Shown here: positions 39,963-48,777 of the stretch, in pieces
Numbering within the stretch: position 1 is the first letter of the stretch
How the letters are laid out: each line of letters begins with the position of its first letter
Assembly: GCA_041695085.1 (NCBI GenBank)
Contig: JBGFRO010000047.1
Coordinates: 62,001 to 126,000 of the forward strand
DNA length: 64,000 nucleotides
Source of the DNA: DYFT01 sp041695085
GTDB taxonomy: Bacteria > Bacteroidota > Ignavibacteria > UBA10030
Direction of reading: 5' to 3'
Program-made: the position numbers and the translations under genes
Notes under the pieces: generated by a model
Told to the model about the DNA's origin: nothing
The model's database searches: none
What the model saw: only the letters and a program-made list of their open reading frames with translations

Positions 39963-41150
39963 ATGGAACCTCCGCCGGCAACTCGATATGCGTGGCTCTT
40001 TGTGTTGGCAGTCCTGCTGGTCGTCGGATTGGGGCTTATCCTGCTCTGGCGTGCGGACGATGAGCGACAAATCCGATGGCAGCGAGGCGAGACGGAGCTT
40101 GTCGTCTCCTCCGTGCCGGATGTCAAGCTCACACTCTTCAAAGCGGGGAGAAGACTTTCGGACGCATCTCTGATTGCAGAAGTTTCGGAGAAGCAATGGC
40201 TTACCGGTGGTAGCTATTTTTTGAGAGTGGAGTCGCAAGCTGGAGTCTTATTCTATCCGGTTCCGCTCGCAGGCAGTCCGCGCGAATCGGATGAGCCGTT
40301 TGTCATCACTGTGCGGCCGTTTCCGGCGGAGTTTCCACCGAAACTGTTTTCTCATCAACCGGATTACGTCTTCATTCCCAGCGGAACATTTCTGCTGGGA
40401 GATCGGCTTAATCCTGGCCAACCTCATTATGTTTGGTTGACCGGATACTTCATTGCTTCATTCGAGGTCACCAACGAAGAATTCCGCACGTTCCTCTCCG
40501 CCTCCGACGGTTATGGAAATGGTTCCAACTGGACCGCTGTTGGATTGCGCTGGAGAGCTTCCGGCAACTCTCAAGCGAGCGCTCTGCTCAAGCCGTCCGA
40601 CGTGAAGTACAAGCGTTTCGGTCAACCCGACCAACCCGTTGCGTGGGTGAACTGGTTTGAGGCAAACGCCTATTGCCGATGGCTTTCGAGGTCTCGGGGG
40701 AAGGGAAGGTGGTGGTACGCATTGCCAACGGAGGCGGAGTGGGAGAAAGCGGCACGCGGTCCTGACAGTTTCGACTACGGTCTCAGCACCGTGATCAGCG
40801 ATGCTGAGGTTCCGCTCTACAACTGGAAGAAAAATCCCGACGCTCCTGTGACTGTAGTGGGATGGAACGCGACGCTCTCAAGCTTTCAGCCGAATCGGTT
40901 CGGGCTGTATCACGTCACCGGCAACGTGGCCGAATGGACGCAAGGTGTGTTTATCCCGCACAATAGAAATCGCCCGTATCGAGACGACGAACGCAATCAC
41001 GACGACACGCCGGGCTCGCGGGTCGCGCGTGGTGGTTCGTGGTACAGCGCCGCCACGTCCTATCTGTACATTCCGTATCGGGACGCCTTTCAGCCGGAAC
41101 ATAGCAGTCATGAAACCGGCTTCCGGGTTGTGGTGCGGCGTTTGCCGTAA
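39963..41150 (+). CDS. SUMF1/FGE-sulfatase-domain protein at the end of the nos operon
   Basis: The ~395-residue protein has an N-terminal membrane anchor (~9-28), a ~90-residue linker domain and an FGE-sulfatase (C-type lectin-like) domain (~135-395). Visible signatures are P-S-G-T-F-L-L-G-D, E-V-T-N-E-E-F, P-V-A-W-V-N-W, L-P-T-E-A-E-W-E-K-A-A-R, G-N-V-A-E-W-T and R-V-A-R-G-G-S-W. The two catalytic Cys of true formylglycine-generating enzymes are absent; only one Cys (N-A-Y-C-R-W) is found. So it is unlikely to make formylglycine. Its place immediately after nosY suggests a part in NosZ assembly or an unrelated periplasmic function. Confidence 0.75.
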   Translation: MEPPPATRYAWLFVLAVLLVVGLGLILLWRADDERQIRWQRGETELVVSSVPDVKLTLFKAGRRLSDASLIAEVSEKQWLTGGSYFLRVESQAGVLFYPVPLAGSPRESDEPFVITVRPFPAEFPPKLFSHQPDYVFIPSGTFLLGDRLNPGQPHYVWLTGYFIASFEVTNEEFRTFLSASDGYGNGSNWTAVGLRWRASGNSQASALLKPSDVKYKRFGQPDQPVAWVNWFEANAYCRWLSRSRGKGRWWYALPTEAEWEKAARGPDSFDYGLSTVISDAEVPLYNWKKNPDAPVTVVGWNATLSSFQPNRFGLYHVTGNVAEWTQGVFIPHNRNRPYRDDERNHDDTPGSRVARGGSWYSAATSYLYIPYRDAFQPEHSSHETGFRVVVRRLP

Positions 41151-41224
41151 CTCCCCGCCGTGTTTTGTTCCTCTTTCCTTTGACGAACCAGAAAAAGAAG
41201 AATGATCTTGGGATCGAAAAGTAC

Positions 41225-41280
41225 TTGACAACAGGCTTTTCGCATTTTATATTCGGATAAACAGGTCTGATTATCCTGTT
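41225..41280 (+). promoter_or_regulatory. Sigma-70-type promoter and palindromes for the nar operon
   Basis: TTGACA (41225-41230) and TATATT (41248-41253) are 17 bp apart. Palindromes overlap the start region: GGATAA (41255-41260) with TTATCC (41271-41276), and AACAGG (41260-41265) with CCTGTT (41275-41280). GGATAAA begins one base after the -10, the same geometry as in the Rrf2 promoter at 21661, and CAG-TC-GA-TTAT follows in both. Control by an Rrf2 regulator is inferred. No FNR-type TTGAT-N4-ATCAA site is seen. Confidence 0.7.
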
Positions 41281-41355
41281 CCATTTCTTCCCCGGAAGCT
41301 CGAAGTCTTAAACTCAAGCCAGACCAGCGCACCGTCGACGAGAGGACTTTCTTTC

Positions 41356-42189
41356 ATGCGGCTTTCTCTCCTCCTTCTGTTGCTTCTCTGTTGTCTCACT
41401 CCCCTTGCCGCGCAGCAGCCTGCCGACGACTACAGGCAGAACTGCATCAGCTGCCACACGATCGGCGGCGGCAGGCTGACGGGTCCCGATCTGAAAGACG
41501 TCACGAAGCGCAAAGATCGCGCGTGGTTGACGAAGTTTATCATAGACCCAAAGGCGATGTTCGATGCGGGCGATCCATATGCGCTGAAGATTCTTCAAGA
41601 ATCGCGAAATATTCCTATGCCCACCTTACCCGGGATGACTAAGGCGCGTGCCGAAGCACTGCTCGATCTCATCGAAGAGGAATCGAAAAAGGAAAAATCT
41701 GTCTTCGCCGGTGTGCAATTAAGCGACAGGCCGTTCACCGACGCCGATGTCCAGACCGGGCACACGATGTTCATCGGAACGAGAGCCCTCAAGCACGGCG
41801 GACCGTCCTGCATTTCGTGCCACACCGTACAGGGCCTTGGGGGTTTCGGAGGCGGGACCTTAGCACCGGATCTCACCACTGTGTTCGAGCGCTACCAAGG
41901 CCGGAAGACGCTCTCCGCCTGGCTTTCTGCTCCCGCTACTCCCACGATGCAATCTCTCTTCAAGCAACATCCTCTCGAAGCCGAGGAAATCTTATCCCTC
42001 GTCGCCTATTTCCAACACACGCTTCAGCGTAATCCACAAGATGTTTCGACGACGCGGCTGAATTTTATCCTCATCGGGCTCGCGGGAACGCTGGTCGTGC
42101 TGGGACTTTTCGATGTGGTCTGGAACAAACGGTTGCGCAGCGTGCGTCGCCGGCTGGTACAAGAACGCCAACTGGAGAATCCATCATGA
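41356..42189 (+). CDS. Dihaem cytochrome c of the nar operon
   Basis: The 277-residue product has a signal peptide (~1-20), two class I cytochrome c domains, each with CISCH (~30 and ~151), and a C-terminal membrane anchor (~235-252). It heads the nar operon and overlaps narG by four bases. A membrane-attached cytochrome c encoded first in a nar operon recalls NarC of Thermus, where it links the respiratory chain with nitrate reductase. Here it could connect NarGHI or ACIII with the periplasmic cytochrome pool; the direction of flow cannot be read from sequence. Confidence 0.87.
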   Translation: MRLSLLLLLLLCCLTPLAAQQPADDYRQNCISCHTIGGGRLTGPDLKDVTKRKDRAWLTKFIIDPKAMFDAGDPYALKILQESRNIPMPTLPGMTKARAEALLDLIEEESKKEKSVFAGVQLSDRPFTDADVQTGHTMFIGTRALKHGGPSCISCHTVQGLGGFGGGTLAPDLTTVFERYQGRKTLSAWLSAPATPTMQSLFKQHPLEAEEILSLVAYFQHTLQRNPQDVSTTRLNFILIGLAGTLVVLGLFDVVWNKRLRSVRRRLVQERQLENPS

Positions 42190-45100
42190 GCGACACCAAG
42201 AGCATTCACTGGATCAAAGACGAAGCGAATCCACAGCTCCGCGGCTGGGAGGAGTTTTATCGTAACCGCTGGCAGCACGATAAGGTGGTGCGCAGTACGC
42301 ACGGTGTGAACTGCACAGGCAGTTGCACCTGGATGATTCATGTGAAGGATGGAATTGTGACGTGGGAAATGCAGGGACTGGATTATCCTTCCCTCGAACA
42401 TGGCTTGCCGCCATATGAGCCGCGCGGTTGCCAACGAGGCATTTCCTTTTCGTGGTATCTCTACAGCCCTTTGCGCGTCAAGTACCCTTATATCCGGGGG
42501 GCGCTGCTCGACCTCTGGCGCAAAGCGCGAGTCGAGCACGAAGATCCCGTTGAAGCATGGAAATCGCTCGTCACCACTCCCGAGTATCGACGCCGATGGC
42601 AGAGAGCACGTGGAAAAGGGGGATTTCGTCGGGCATCGTGGGACGAAGTACTGGAAATCATGGCAGCAGTGAACATCCACACCATCAAAGCACACGGTCC
42701 CGATCGCATCGCGGGCTTCTCGCCAATCCCGGCTATGTCGATGGTGAGTTACGCGTCGGGCGCGCGGCTGATGCAACTGCTCGGCGGCGTTTCGCTTTCG
42801 TTTTATGACTGGTATTGCGATCTCCCCTCTGCTTCGCCGGAGACGTGGGGAGAGCAAACCGATGTGCAAGAATCTGCCGACTGGTATAACGCCAAACTTC
42901 TCGCCGTGATGGGTTCGAATCTCAACATGACCCGTACGCCGGACGTGCACTTTGCGGCGGAGGCGAGGCACAACGGGACAAAGATGTACGTCTTCGCCCC
43001 CGACTTCAATCAAGTCGCCAAGTACGCCGATCACTGGGTTTCCATCAACGCCGGTCAGGATGGCGCGTGGTGGATGGCGGTGAATCATGTTCTCTTAAAA
43101 GAATTCCACCACGAGAAGCAAGTCCCTTACTTCATCGACTACACGAAGAAGTACACCGATGCTCCCTATCTTGTGGAGCTCACCGAAGAAAACGAAGTAT
43201 TTGAAGCGGGACAGTTGTTGCGCGCTCATCGCTTGCAGAAGTATCAAGGTGTTGAAAACGGCGCCTGGAAATTTTTGATGTGGGATGAAGAAACGAAATC
43301 TCCCAAAATGCCCATGGGGAGTGTGGGAGATCGGTGGGGGAAAGAAAAGGGGAAGTGGAACCTGTTGCTGAAAGACGGTCTCGACGGTTCCGATATCACA
43401 CCGCAACTGACGTTTCTTGGAAAAGGCGTGCGAACAGTGCCGGTCCGATTCGACAACTTCGCCGAGGCATCGAGTCTCGTCCGCCACGTGCCGGTGACGA
43501 TCCTGCAAACGGCAGATGGGAAGCAGATTACGGTGGCGACGGTCTATGACCTGTTGATGGCGCAGTATGGCGTTCCTCGCGGCCTCGAAGGAGATTATCC
43601 CGCCGACTATGACGACGAACAAGCGCCCTATACACCAGCGTGGTCCGAAAAATATACGGGAATCGGTCGGAAAGACCTGCTGCAGTTTGCGCGCGAATGG
43701 GGGACCACCGCCCAGCATACGAACGGGAAGTGCACCATTATCATAGGTGCCGGAATCAACCACTGGTATCACGCGAACCTGATGTACCGTGCCGGCATCC
43801 ATGCACTGATGTTCTGCGGCTGTATCGGGGTGAATGGAGGAGGACTCGCACATTATGTAGGACAAGAGAAACTCGCTCCCGGTGAGCCGTGGGGCGCGAT
43901 TGCTTTTGCCAAAGATTGGTACGCTGCGTCGCGCCAGCAGAATGCCCCGAGCTGGCACTATGTTCACACAGATCAGTGGCGGTACGAAAAGGAGTTCACC
44001 GATTATCATACAGTTCCCATGCGCCAGCCCAAAGGTTCGCTTGCACACGGCCACACGATGGATGTGCAGGTAAAGGCGGTGCGCAACGGTTGGCTTCCCT
44101 TTTATCCCCAATTCACCAAGAACAGCATCGACGTGGTCCGCGAGGCGGAAGCGGAAGGAGCGAAGACTTCAGAAGAGGTGGTAAAGAACATCGTCGAAAA
44201 GCTCAAGTCGAGAGCACTCACATTCGCCGTCGAAGATCCCGATGCCAAAGAAAGCTGGCCGCGTGTGTGGTACATCTGGCGCGGCAATGCGCTGATGGCG
44301 AGCAGTAAAGGACACGAGTACTTTCTCCGGCATTATCTTGGCACGCACGATAATGCCGTTGCCCAAGATATGGCGCAAGATTCCGTGAAGGAAGTTGTCT
44401 GGCACGAAATCGCGCCGCATGGCAAGATGGACCTCGTTGTCGATCTCAATTTCCGGATGGACACATCGGCGTTGTATTCGGATATCGTACTTCCCGCTGC
44501 GACGTGGTACGAGAAAGCCGATCTCAACTCAACCGATATGCACAGCTTCATCCACCCTTTATCTGCCGCGGTACCGCCGTGCTGGGAATCGAAGAGTGAT
44601 TGGGAGATCTTCAAAGCGATCGCGCGGAAATTCTCAGAACTTGCCGTACGGCATTTCCCGGAGCCGATCAAGGAGGTGGTTGCAACACCTCTTGCTCACG
44701 ACTCAGCCGCTGAAATCGCTCAACCGGACATAAAGGATTGGATCAACGGTGAGGGAGAAGCTATTCCCGGCAAAACGATGCCTCAGCTGACGGTTGTGAC
44801 CCGTGACTACAAGAACGTTTACAACCAATATATTTCGTTTGGTCCGTTGGTGAGACAGAATGGACTCGGTGCGCATGGGACGAAGTATGCGATCGACGAT
44901 TTCTACGATGAGATGTTGATCACCCGTCCCACCGTCACGTTTGAAGGTAAGTCATATCCCTCGCTGAGCAGCGATACGGAGGTTTGTGACGCCATTCTCC
45001 ATCTTGCAACGGTGACGAACGGCGAGCTGGCTTACCGATCGTACAAAAATATGGAGGAGAAAGTCGGGCTGCCTCTCGTTCATCTGGCAGAAAAGAACCG

Positions 45101-45830
45101 GAGCGTGCGGATACATTACCGTGAGCTTCAGGGAAGACCGATGCGTCTCCTCAACAGTCCGATGTGGTCGGGATTGACGGAGAATGGTCGGGCCTATTCC
45201 CCCTTCACCTACAACGTTGAAGCTCTCGTCCCGTGGCGCACACTGACAGGTAGGCAGCATTTTTATCTTGATCATCCCGGTTATCTTCACTTCGGCGAAC
45301 ATCTTCCAACGTACAAGCCAAAACCGTTGCCGACGCAATATGCTGACCTTCGTTTCACTTCCTCCGCAGGTAAATCGAAGATGTTGAACTACCTGACGCC
45401 CCACGGCAAGTGGCACATTCATTCCACGTACGGCGACAACCACCGGATGACCACACTCTCGCGCGGTGTGGAGCCGTTTTGGATGAATGACAAAGATGCG
45501 GCGGAGCTCGGAATCAACGACAACGACTGGGTGGAAGTGTATAATGACCACGGTGTCGTCGTGACGCGCGCCGCGGTCAGTGCCCGCATTCCGCGGGGCA
45601 TCTGCATCATCTATCACTCGCCTGAACGAACCTATTCTGTTCCGAAATCGCCGCTCCGGAATAATCGTCGCGCCGGAGGCCACAACAGTCTCACCCGTAC
45701 CCGTCTCAAACCGAACCTCATGGTGGGTGGGTACGGGCAATTCACTTATCATTTTAATTATTGGGGACCGATCGGCTGCAACCGCGACACGCACGTGTTG
45801 GTGCGAAAGTGTCCCGAACTCATCTGGTAG
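42186..45830 (+). CDS. narG: Respiratory nitrate reductase alpha subunit
   Basis: The 1214-residue molybdoenzyme reduces nitrate to nitrite. The N-terminal FS0 cluster motif H-G-V-N-C-T-G-S-C (His39, Cys43, Cys47) includes the His ligand typical of NarG. Y-D-W-Y-C-D-L-P-S-A-S-P carries the Asp ligand to molybdenum; the C-terminal molydopterin-binding part includes N-x-x-W-V-E-V-Y-N-D-H-G. No working twin-arginine signal is present (only Y-R-N-R-W-Q-H), so the subunit should face the cytoplasm. Length matches NarG. It is followed by narH after a 168-base gap occupied by a repeat element. Confidence 0.97.
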   Translation: MSDTKSIHWIKDEANPQLRGWEEFYRNRWQHDKVVRSTHGVNCTGSCTWMIHVKDGIVTWEMQGLDYPSLEHGLPPYEPRGCQRGISFSWYLYSPLRVKYPYIRGALLDLWRKARVEHEDPVEAWKSLVTTPEYRRRWQRARGKGGFRRASWDEVLEIMAAVNIHTIKAHGPDRIAGFSPIPAMSMVSYASGARLMQLLGGVSLSFYDWYCDLPSASPETWGEQTDVQESADWYNAKLLAVMGSNLNMTRTPDVHFAAEARHNGTKMYVFAPDFNQVAKYADHWVSINAGQDGAWWMAVNHVLLKEFHHEKQVPYFIDYTKKYTDAPYLVELTEENEVFEAGQLLRAHRLQKYQGVENGAWKFLMWDEETKSPKMPMGSVGDRWGKEKGKWNLLLKDGLDGSDITPQLTFLGKGVRTVPVRFDNFAEASSLVRHVPVTILQTADGKQITVATVYDLLMAQYGVPRGLEGDYPADYDDEQAPYTPAWSEKYTGIGRKDLLQFAREWGTTAQHTNGKCTIIIGAGINHWYHANLMYRAGIHALMFCGCIGVNGGGLAHYVGQEKLAPGEPWGAIAFAKDWYAASRQQNAPSWHYVHTDQWRYEKEFTDYHTVPMRQPKGSLAHGHTMDVQVKAVRNGWLPFYPQFTKNSIDVVREAEAEGAKTSEEVVKNIVEKLKSRALTFAVEDPDAKESWPRVWYIWRGNALMASSKGHEYFLRHYLGTHDNAVAQDMAQDSVKEVVWHEIAPHGKMDLVVDLNFRMDTSALYSDIVLPAATWYEKADLNSTDMHSFIHPLSAAVPPCWESKSDWEIFKAIARKFSELAVRHFPEPIKEVVATPLAHDSAAEIAQPDIKDWINGEGEAIPGKTMPQLTVVTRDYKNVYNQYISFGPLVRQNGLGAHGTKYAIDDFYDEMLITRPTVTFEGKSYPSLSSDTEVCDAILHLATVTNGELAYRSYKNMEEKVGLPLVHLAEKNRSVRIHYRELQGRPMRLLNSPMWSGLTENGRAYSPFTYNVEALVPWRTLTGRQHFYLDHPGYLHFGEHLPTYKPKPLPTQYADLRFTSSAGKSKMLNYLTPHGKWHIHSTYGDNHRMTTLSRGVEPFWMNDKDAAELGINDNDWVEVYNDHGVVVTRAAVSARIPRGICIIYHSPERTYSVPKSPLRNNRRAGGHNSLTRTRLKPNLMVGGYGQFTYHFNYWGPIGCNRDTHVLVRKCPELIW

Positions 45831-45867
45831 AAGTAGAAGGTGACTTTCTTCAGAGGTTGAACAGAGT

Positions 45868-45982
45868 GGCTGTCCAACATGTAGGGCGAGAAGCCTTCTC
45901 GCCCACATCGGTGTTGCAAAAACGTTTGAATTCTTCAAATATCGAAGAAGGTACAATGATCATTCATACTTTTTGGACAGCC
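45868..45982 (+). repeat. MITE-like element, copy 2
   Basis: This ~115-bp unit lies in the narG-narH gap. Inverted ends GGCTGTCCAA (45868-45877) and TTGGACAGCC (45973-45982) differ in sequence from those of copy 1 at 34922. The internal hairpin core GGGCGAGAA-GCC-TTCTCGCCC and the following GGTGTTG are shared. The element leaves narH with its own ribosome site (CAGGAGA). Confidence 0.7.
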
Positions 45983-45998
45983 GCACAGGAGACACGCT

Positions 45999-47489
45999 AT
46001 GAACGTCCGATCTCAAATCTCGATGGTGTTTCATCTCGACAAATGCATCGGTTGTCACACGTGCAGTATCGCGTGTAAGAACATCTGGACCGACCGAAAA
46101 GGGACGGAATACATGTGGTGGAACAACGTGGAGACAAAGCCCGGCACCGGCTTCCCCACGAAATGGGAAGACCAGGAAGAATATCGAGGCGGTTGGGAAT
46201 TGCGTGAGGGGAAACTCGTCCTGAAATCCACGAGTAAGCTGAAGACGGTCACGAACATCTTTCACCATCCCTTCATGCCGAGCATGGATGATTACTACGA
46301 GCCGTGGACCTACAAATACGATGAGCTCTTCAACGCTCCGGAGGGGGTCGACCAACCGACGGCGCGACCCATCTCGATGGTAACCGGTGAATATATGAAC
46401 GTGGAGGCAGGGCCAAATTGGGACGACGATCTGGGCGGTTCACCCATCTACGCAGAGAGCGATCCGAATTTGAAAGGTCTGAACGAGCAGCAACGTCAGC
46501 AGCTGTTCGCTGTTGAACGGCTCGTGTTCTTCTATTTCCCTCGCATCTGTAACCACTGTTTGAATCCAAGTTGCGTAGCATCGTGTCCTTCCGGAGCGCT
46601 GTATAAGCGTGGTGAAGACGGGATCGTTTTGATCGATCAAAAACGATGTCGCGGTTGGCGGGCGTGTGTGGCGGCCTGCCCCTATAAAAAGACGTTCTAC
46701 AACTGGTCGACCGGAAAGTCGGAAAAGTGCGTGTTGTGTTACCCACGTCTTGAAACGGGGCAGGCGCCGGCGTGCTTTCATTCGTGTGTCGGACGCATTC
46801 GGTACCTCGGAGTTCTTCTGTACGATGCCGACCGAATCGAAGAGGTAGCCAAACTTCCTGAAGATCAACTCATCGACGCCCAACGTTCCCTCATCTTGAA
46901 TCCTCACGATCAGGCCGTGATTGCTGCTGCGCGGGGGAACGGAATCCACGACTCCGTCATCGAGTCGGCGCAAAACTCCCCCGTCTACAAGTTCGTGAAG
47001 GAATGGAAGATTGCCCTCCCGCCCCACATCGAATATCGTACAATGCCGATGTTGTTCTATGTGCCTCCCCTTTCGCCCGTGATGGCAAATCGTGACGACG
47101 ATACCGTGACCTCCGTTTCTTCCGAGTTCTTCCACGACATCCAAGAGGCGCGTGTACCACTCCAGTTTCTGGCCAATCTCTTCGGGGCCGGACATCAAGG
47201 GAAACTGGTGTACGCGCTCAAGAAGCAGAAGGCCGTCCGCATCTATCGGCGTGCGAAGACAGTTGGGGACATGGAGCTTGCTGTCGCCGAGAAGATGCTG
47301 CTCGAAGCGGACACAAGCGTGGAGGAGGCAGAGAAGATCTACGCGCTCACCTCGCTCTGCACGTTCGAAGACCGTTTCGTCATCCCCCCCATGCACAGAG
47401 AAGAAGCCATTGAGATGATGAAAGATCCACACGAACATAGAACGGCCGTTGGATTCGGCTTTATGGAACCACCGAAGAGGGGTCTATGA
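45999..47489 (+). CDS. narH: Respiratory nitrate reductase beta subunit
   Basis: The 496-residue Fe-S subunit passes electrons from NarI to NarG. Its four clusters are visible: C-I-G-C-H-T-C-S-I-A-C (~16), C-N-H-C-L-N-P-S-C-V-A-S-C-P (~185), C-R-G-W-R-A-C-V-A-A-C-P (~218, where Trp replaces a Cys and marks the 3Fe-4S cluster) and C-V-L-C then C-x-x-x-C (~245-265). The family-specific C-terminal domain is present. CAGGAGA precedes ATG 45999. It overlaps narJ by four bases. Confidence 0.97.
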   Translation: MNVRSQISMVFHLDKCIGCHTCSIACKNIWTDRKGTEYMWWNNVETKPGTGFPTKWEDQEEYRGGWELREGKLVLKSTSKLKTVTNIFHHPFMPSMDDYYEPWTYKYDELFNAPEGVDQPTARPISMVTGEYMNVEAGPNWDDDLGGSPIYAESDPNLKGLNEQQRQQLFAVERLVFFYFPRICNHCLNPSCVASCPSGALYKRGEDGIVLIDQKRCRGWRACVAACPYKKTFYNWSTGKSEKCVLCYPRLETGQAPACFHSCVGRIRYLGVLLYDADRIEEVAKLPEDQLIDAQRSLILNPHDQAVIAAARGNGIHDSVIESAQNSPVYKFVKEWKIALPPHIEYRTMPMLFYVPPLSPVMANRDDDTVTSVSSEFFHDIQEARVPLQFLANLFGAGHQGKLVYALKKQKAVRIYRRAKTVGDMELAVAEKMLLEADTSVEEAEKIYALTSLCTFEDRFVIPPMHREEAIEMMKDPHEHRTAVGFGFMEPPKRGL

Positions 47490-48046
47490 CGACGAATCGC
47501 ACGCTGCTGTTTGACGCACTCGCTCGGCTCCTGGCGTATCCGCAAGCAGAATATCGCCATCACATCGATTCATGCTTTGATATGCTCGTGCGTTCCGAGT
47601 GGCTGCCTCAGGAAGCGCGAGCGGAAGCTCTCGCTTGTTTCGAGCGATTCAAAACCAGCACCGATCAACTTTCTCCTGAAGAGTGGGAGGAGTTCTATAC
47701 ACGCACGTTTGACATCAATCCCGTAAGCAGTCTGGAAGTCGGATGGCATTTGTTCGGGGAGACGTATGAGCGGGGTGCGTTCCTCGTTCAGATGCGCGAT
47801 CTGCTGCGTCGTACCGGGGTCGAGGAATCGACAGAATTGCCCGATCACATCACGCATGTTCTCTTAGCGCTCGGACGGTTGGAGGAGAAGGAGCTTTCCG
47901 ACTTTGTGACGATGCGGTTGGAAAAGGGGCTGGACAAGATCGACGAGGCGTTTGCTGTTCACGACAATCCATACTCAGATCTGCTTTGTGTGGTTCGGTG
48001 CGTTACCTGCGGCGCCGTTCCCTCAATGAAGGAGCATAGCGAATGA
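47486..48046 (+). CDS. narJ: Nitrate reductase assembly chaperone
   Basis: This 186-residue, all-helical TorD/NarJ-type chaperone binds the N-terminus of apo-NarG until the molybdenum cofactor is inserted. Features visible are an N-terminal L-A-R-L-L-A-Y-P segment, acidic surface helices (E-E-W-E-E-F-Y-T-R-T-F-D) and an L-P-D-H segment (L-P-D-H-I-T-H-V) typical of NarJ. It is coupled to narH and narI by ATGA overlaps. Confidence 0.92.
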   Translation: MTTNRTLLFDALARLLAYPQAEYRHHIDSCFDMLVRSEWLPQEARAEALACFERFKTSTDQLSPEEWEEFYTRTFDINPVSSLEVGWHLFGETYERGAFLVQMRDLLRRTGVEESTELPDHITHVLLALGRLEEKELSDFVTMRLEKGLDKIDEAFAVHDNPYSDLLCVVRCVTCGAVPSMKEHSE

Positions 48047-48753
48047 TCAACTTCGGTCCATTTGTTCTCGATACCGTGCTGTTCGTTGTCTTCCCGTACG
48101 TTTCCATCGTCCTCTTCTTGCTTGTTTCCATCCGGCGCTATCGTTCCGAAGCGTTCACATTTTCGAGCCTTTCTTCTCAGTTCCTCGAAAACAAGCAACA
48201 TTTTTGGGGACTTGTGCCGTTTCACTACGGCATTATTGTCGTTCTCGTCGGACACGTTGTCGCGTTCCTGTTCCCGCGAGAGATCTTGTGGTGGAATAGC
48301 CATCCGGCTCGGCTGTACATCCTCGAGGCGTCCGCGTTTGTTGCAGCCCTTCTCTGCATGGTCGGATTGGTCAGCATCATCATCCGGAGGCTGTCCGATC
48401 CGAAGCTCAAGAAAGTGACCAGCGTTGCCGACTGGGTGATCTTCGGCAACTTCGTCGTGCAGATTCTCAGTGGATTGTATGTGGCGATCTTCCATAGTTG
48501 GGGATCATCGTGGTTCGCATCGCTCGCGGCACCGTATCTCTGGTCTCTTGTCACACTGACGCCGGACATTGCATACGTCACTGCCATGCCGTGGATGGTG
48601 AAGCTCCACATCGTCAGCGCTTACACGATGATCGCGTTCGCGCCGTTTACTCGTCTCGTTCACATCCTGGTTGTTCCAAATCCCTATCTCTGGCGCAAAC
48701 CACAGGTCGTGCGGTGGTATCGGATCGGGAAGCTTGCCCACAGGAGTCGTTAG
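48043..48753 (+). CDS. narI: Respiratory nitrate reductase gamma subunit (cytochrome b)
   Basis: This 236-residue membrane subunit has five helices. It takes electrons from quinol at the periplasmic side and passes them through two b haems to NarH. Likely haem ligands are His in P-F-H-Y-G and V-G-H-V-V (helix 2) and in K-L-H-I-V and R-L-V-H-I (helix 5). Length and order match NarI. It follows narJ by an ATGA overlap; the first narK starts 24 bases after its stop. Confidence 0.95.
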   Translation: MINFGPFVLDTVLFVVFPYVSIVLFLLVSIRRYRSEAFTFSSLSSQFLENKQHFWGLVPFHYGIIVVLVGHVVAFLFPREILWWNSHPARLYILEASAFVAALLCMVGLVSIIIRRLSDPKLKKVTSVADWVIFGNFVVQILSGLYVAIFHSWGSSWFASLAAPYLWSLVTLTPDIAYVTAMPWMVKLHIVSAYTMIAFAPFTRLVHILVVPNPYLWRKPQVVRWYRIGKLAHRSR

Positions 48754-48777
48754 ATCACTCATTCCAAGACGCGCTCC

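Noticed and set aside
39963..41150. Formylglycine-generating enzyme
   Set aside because: The catalytic Cys pair is missing and no sulfatase gene is nearby.
42186..45830. Periplasmic (Tat-exported) NarG
   Set aside because: There is no twin-arginine plus hydrophobic signal at the N-terminus; only a short Arg-containing stretch as in cytoplasmic NarG.
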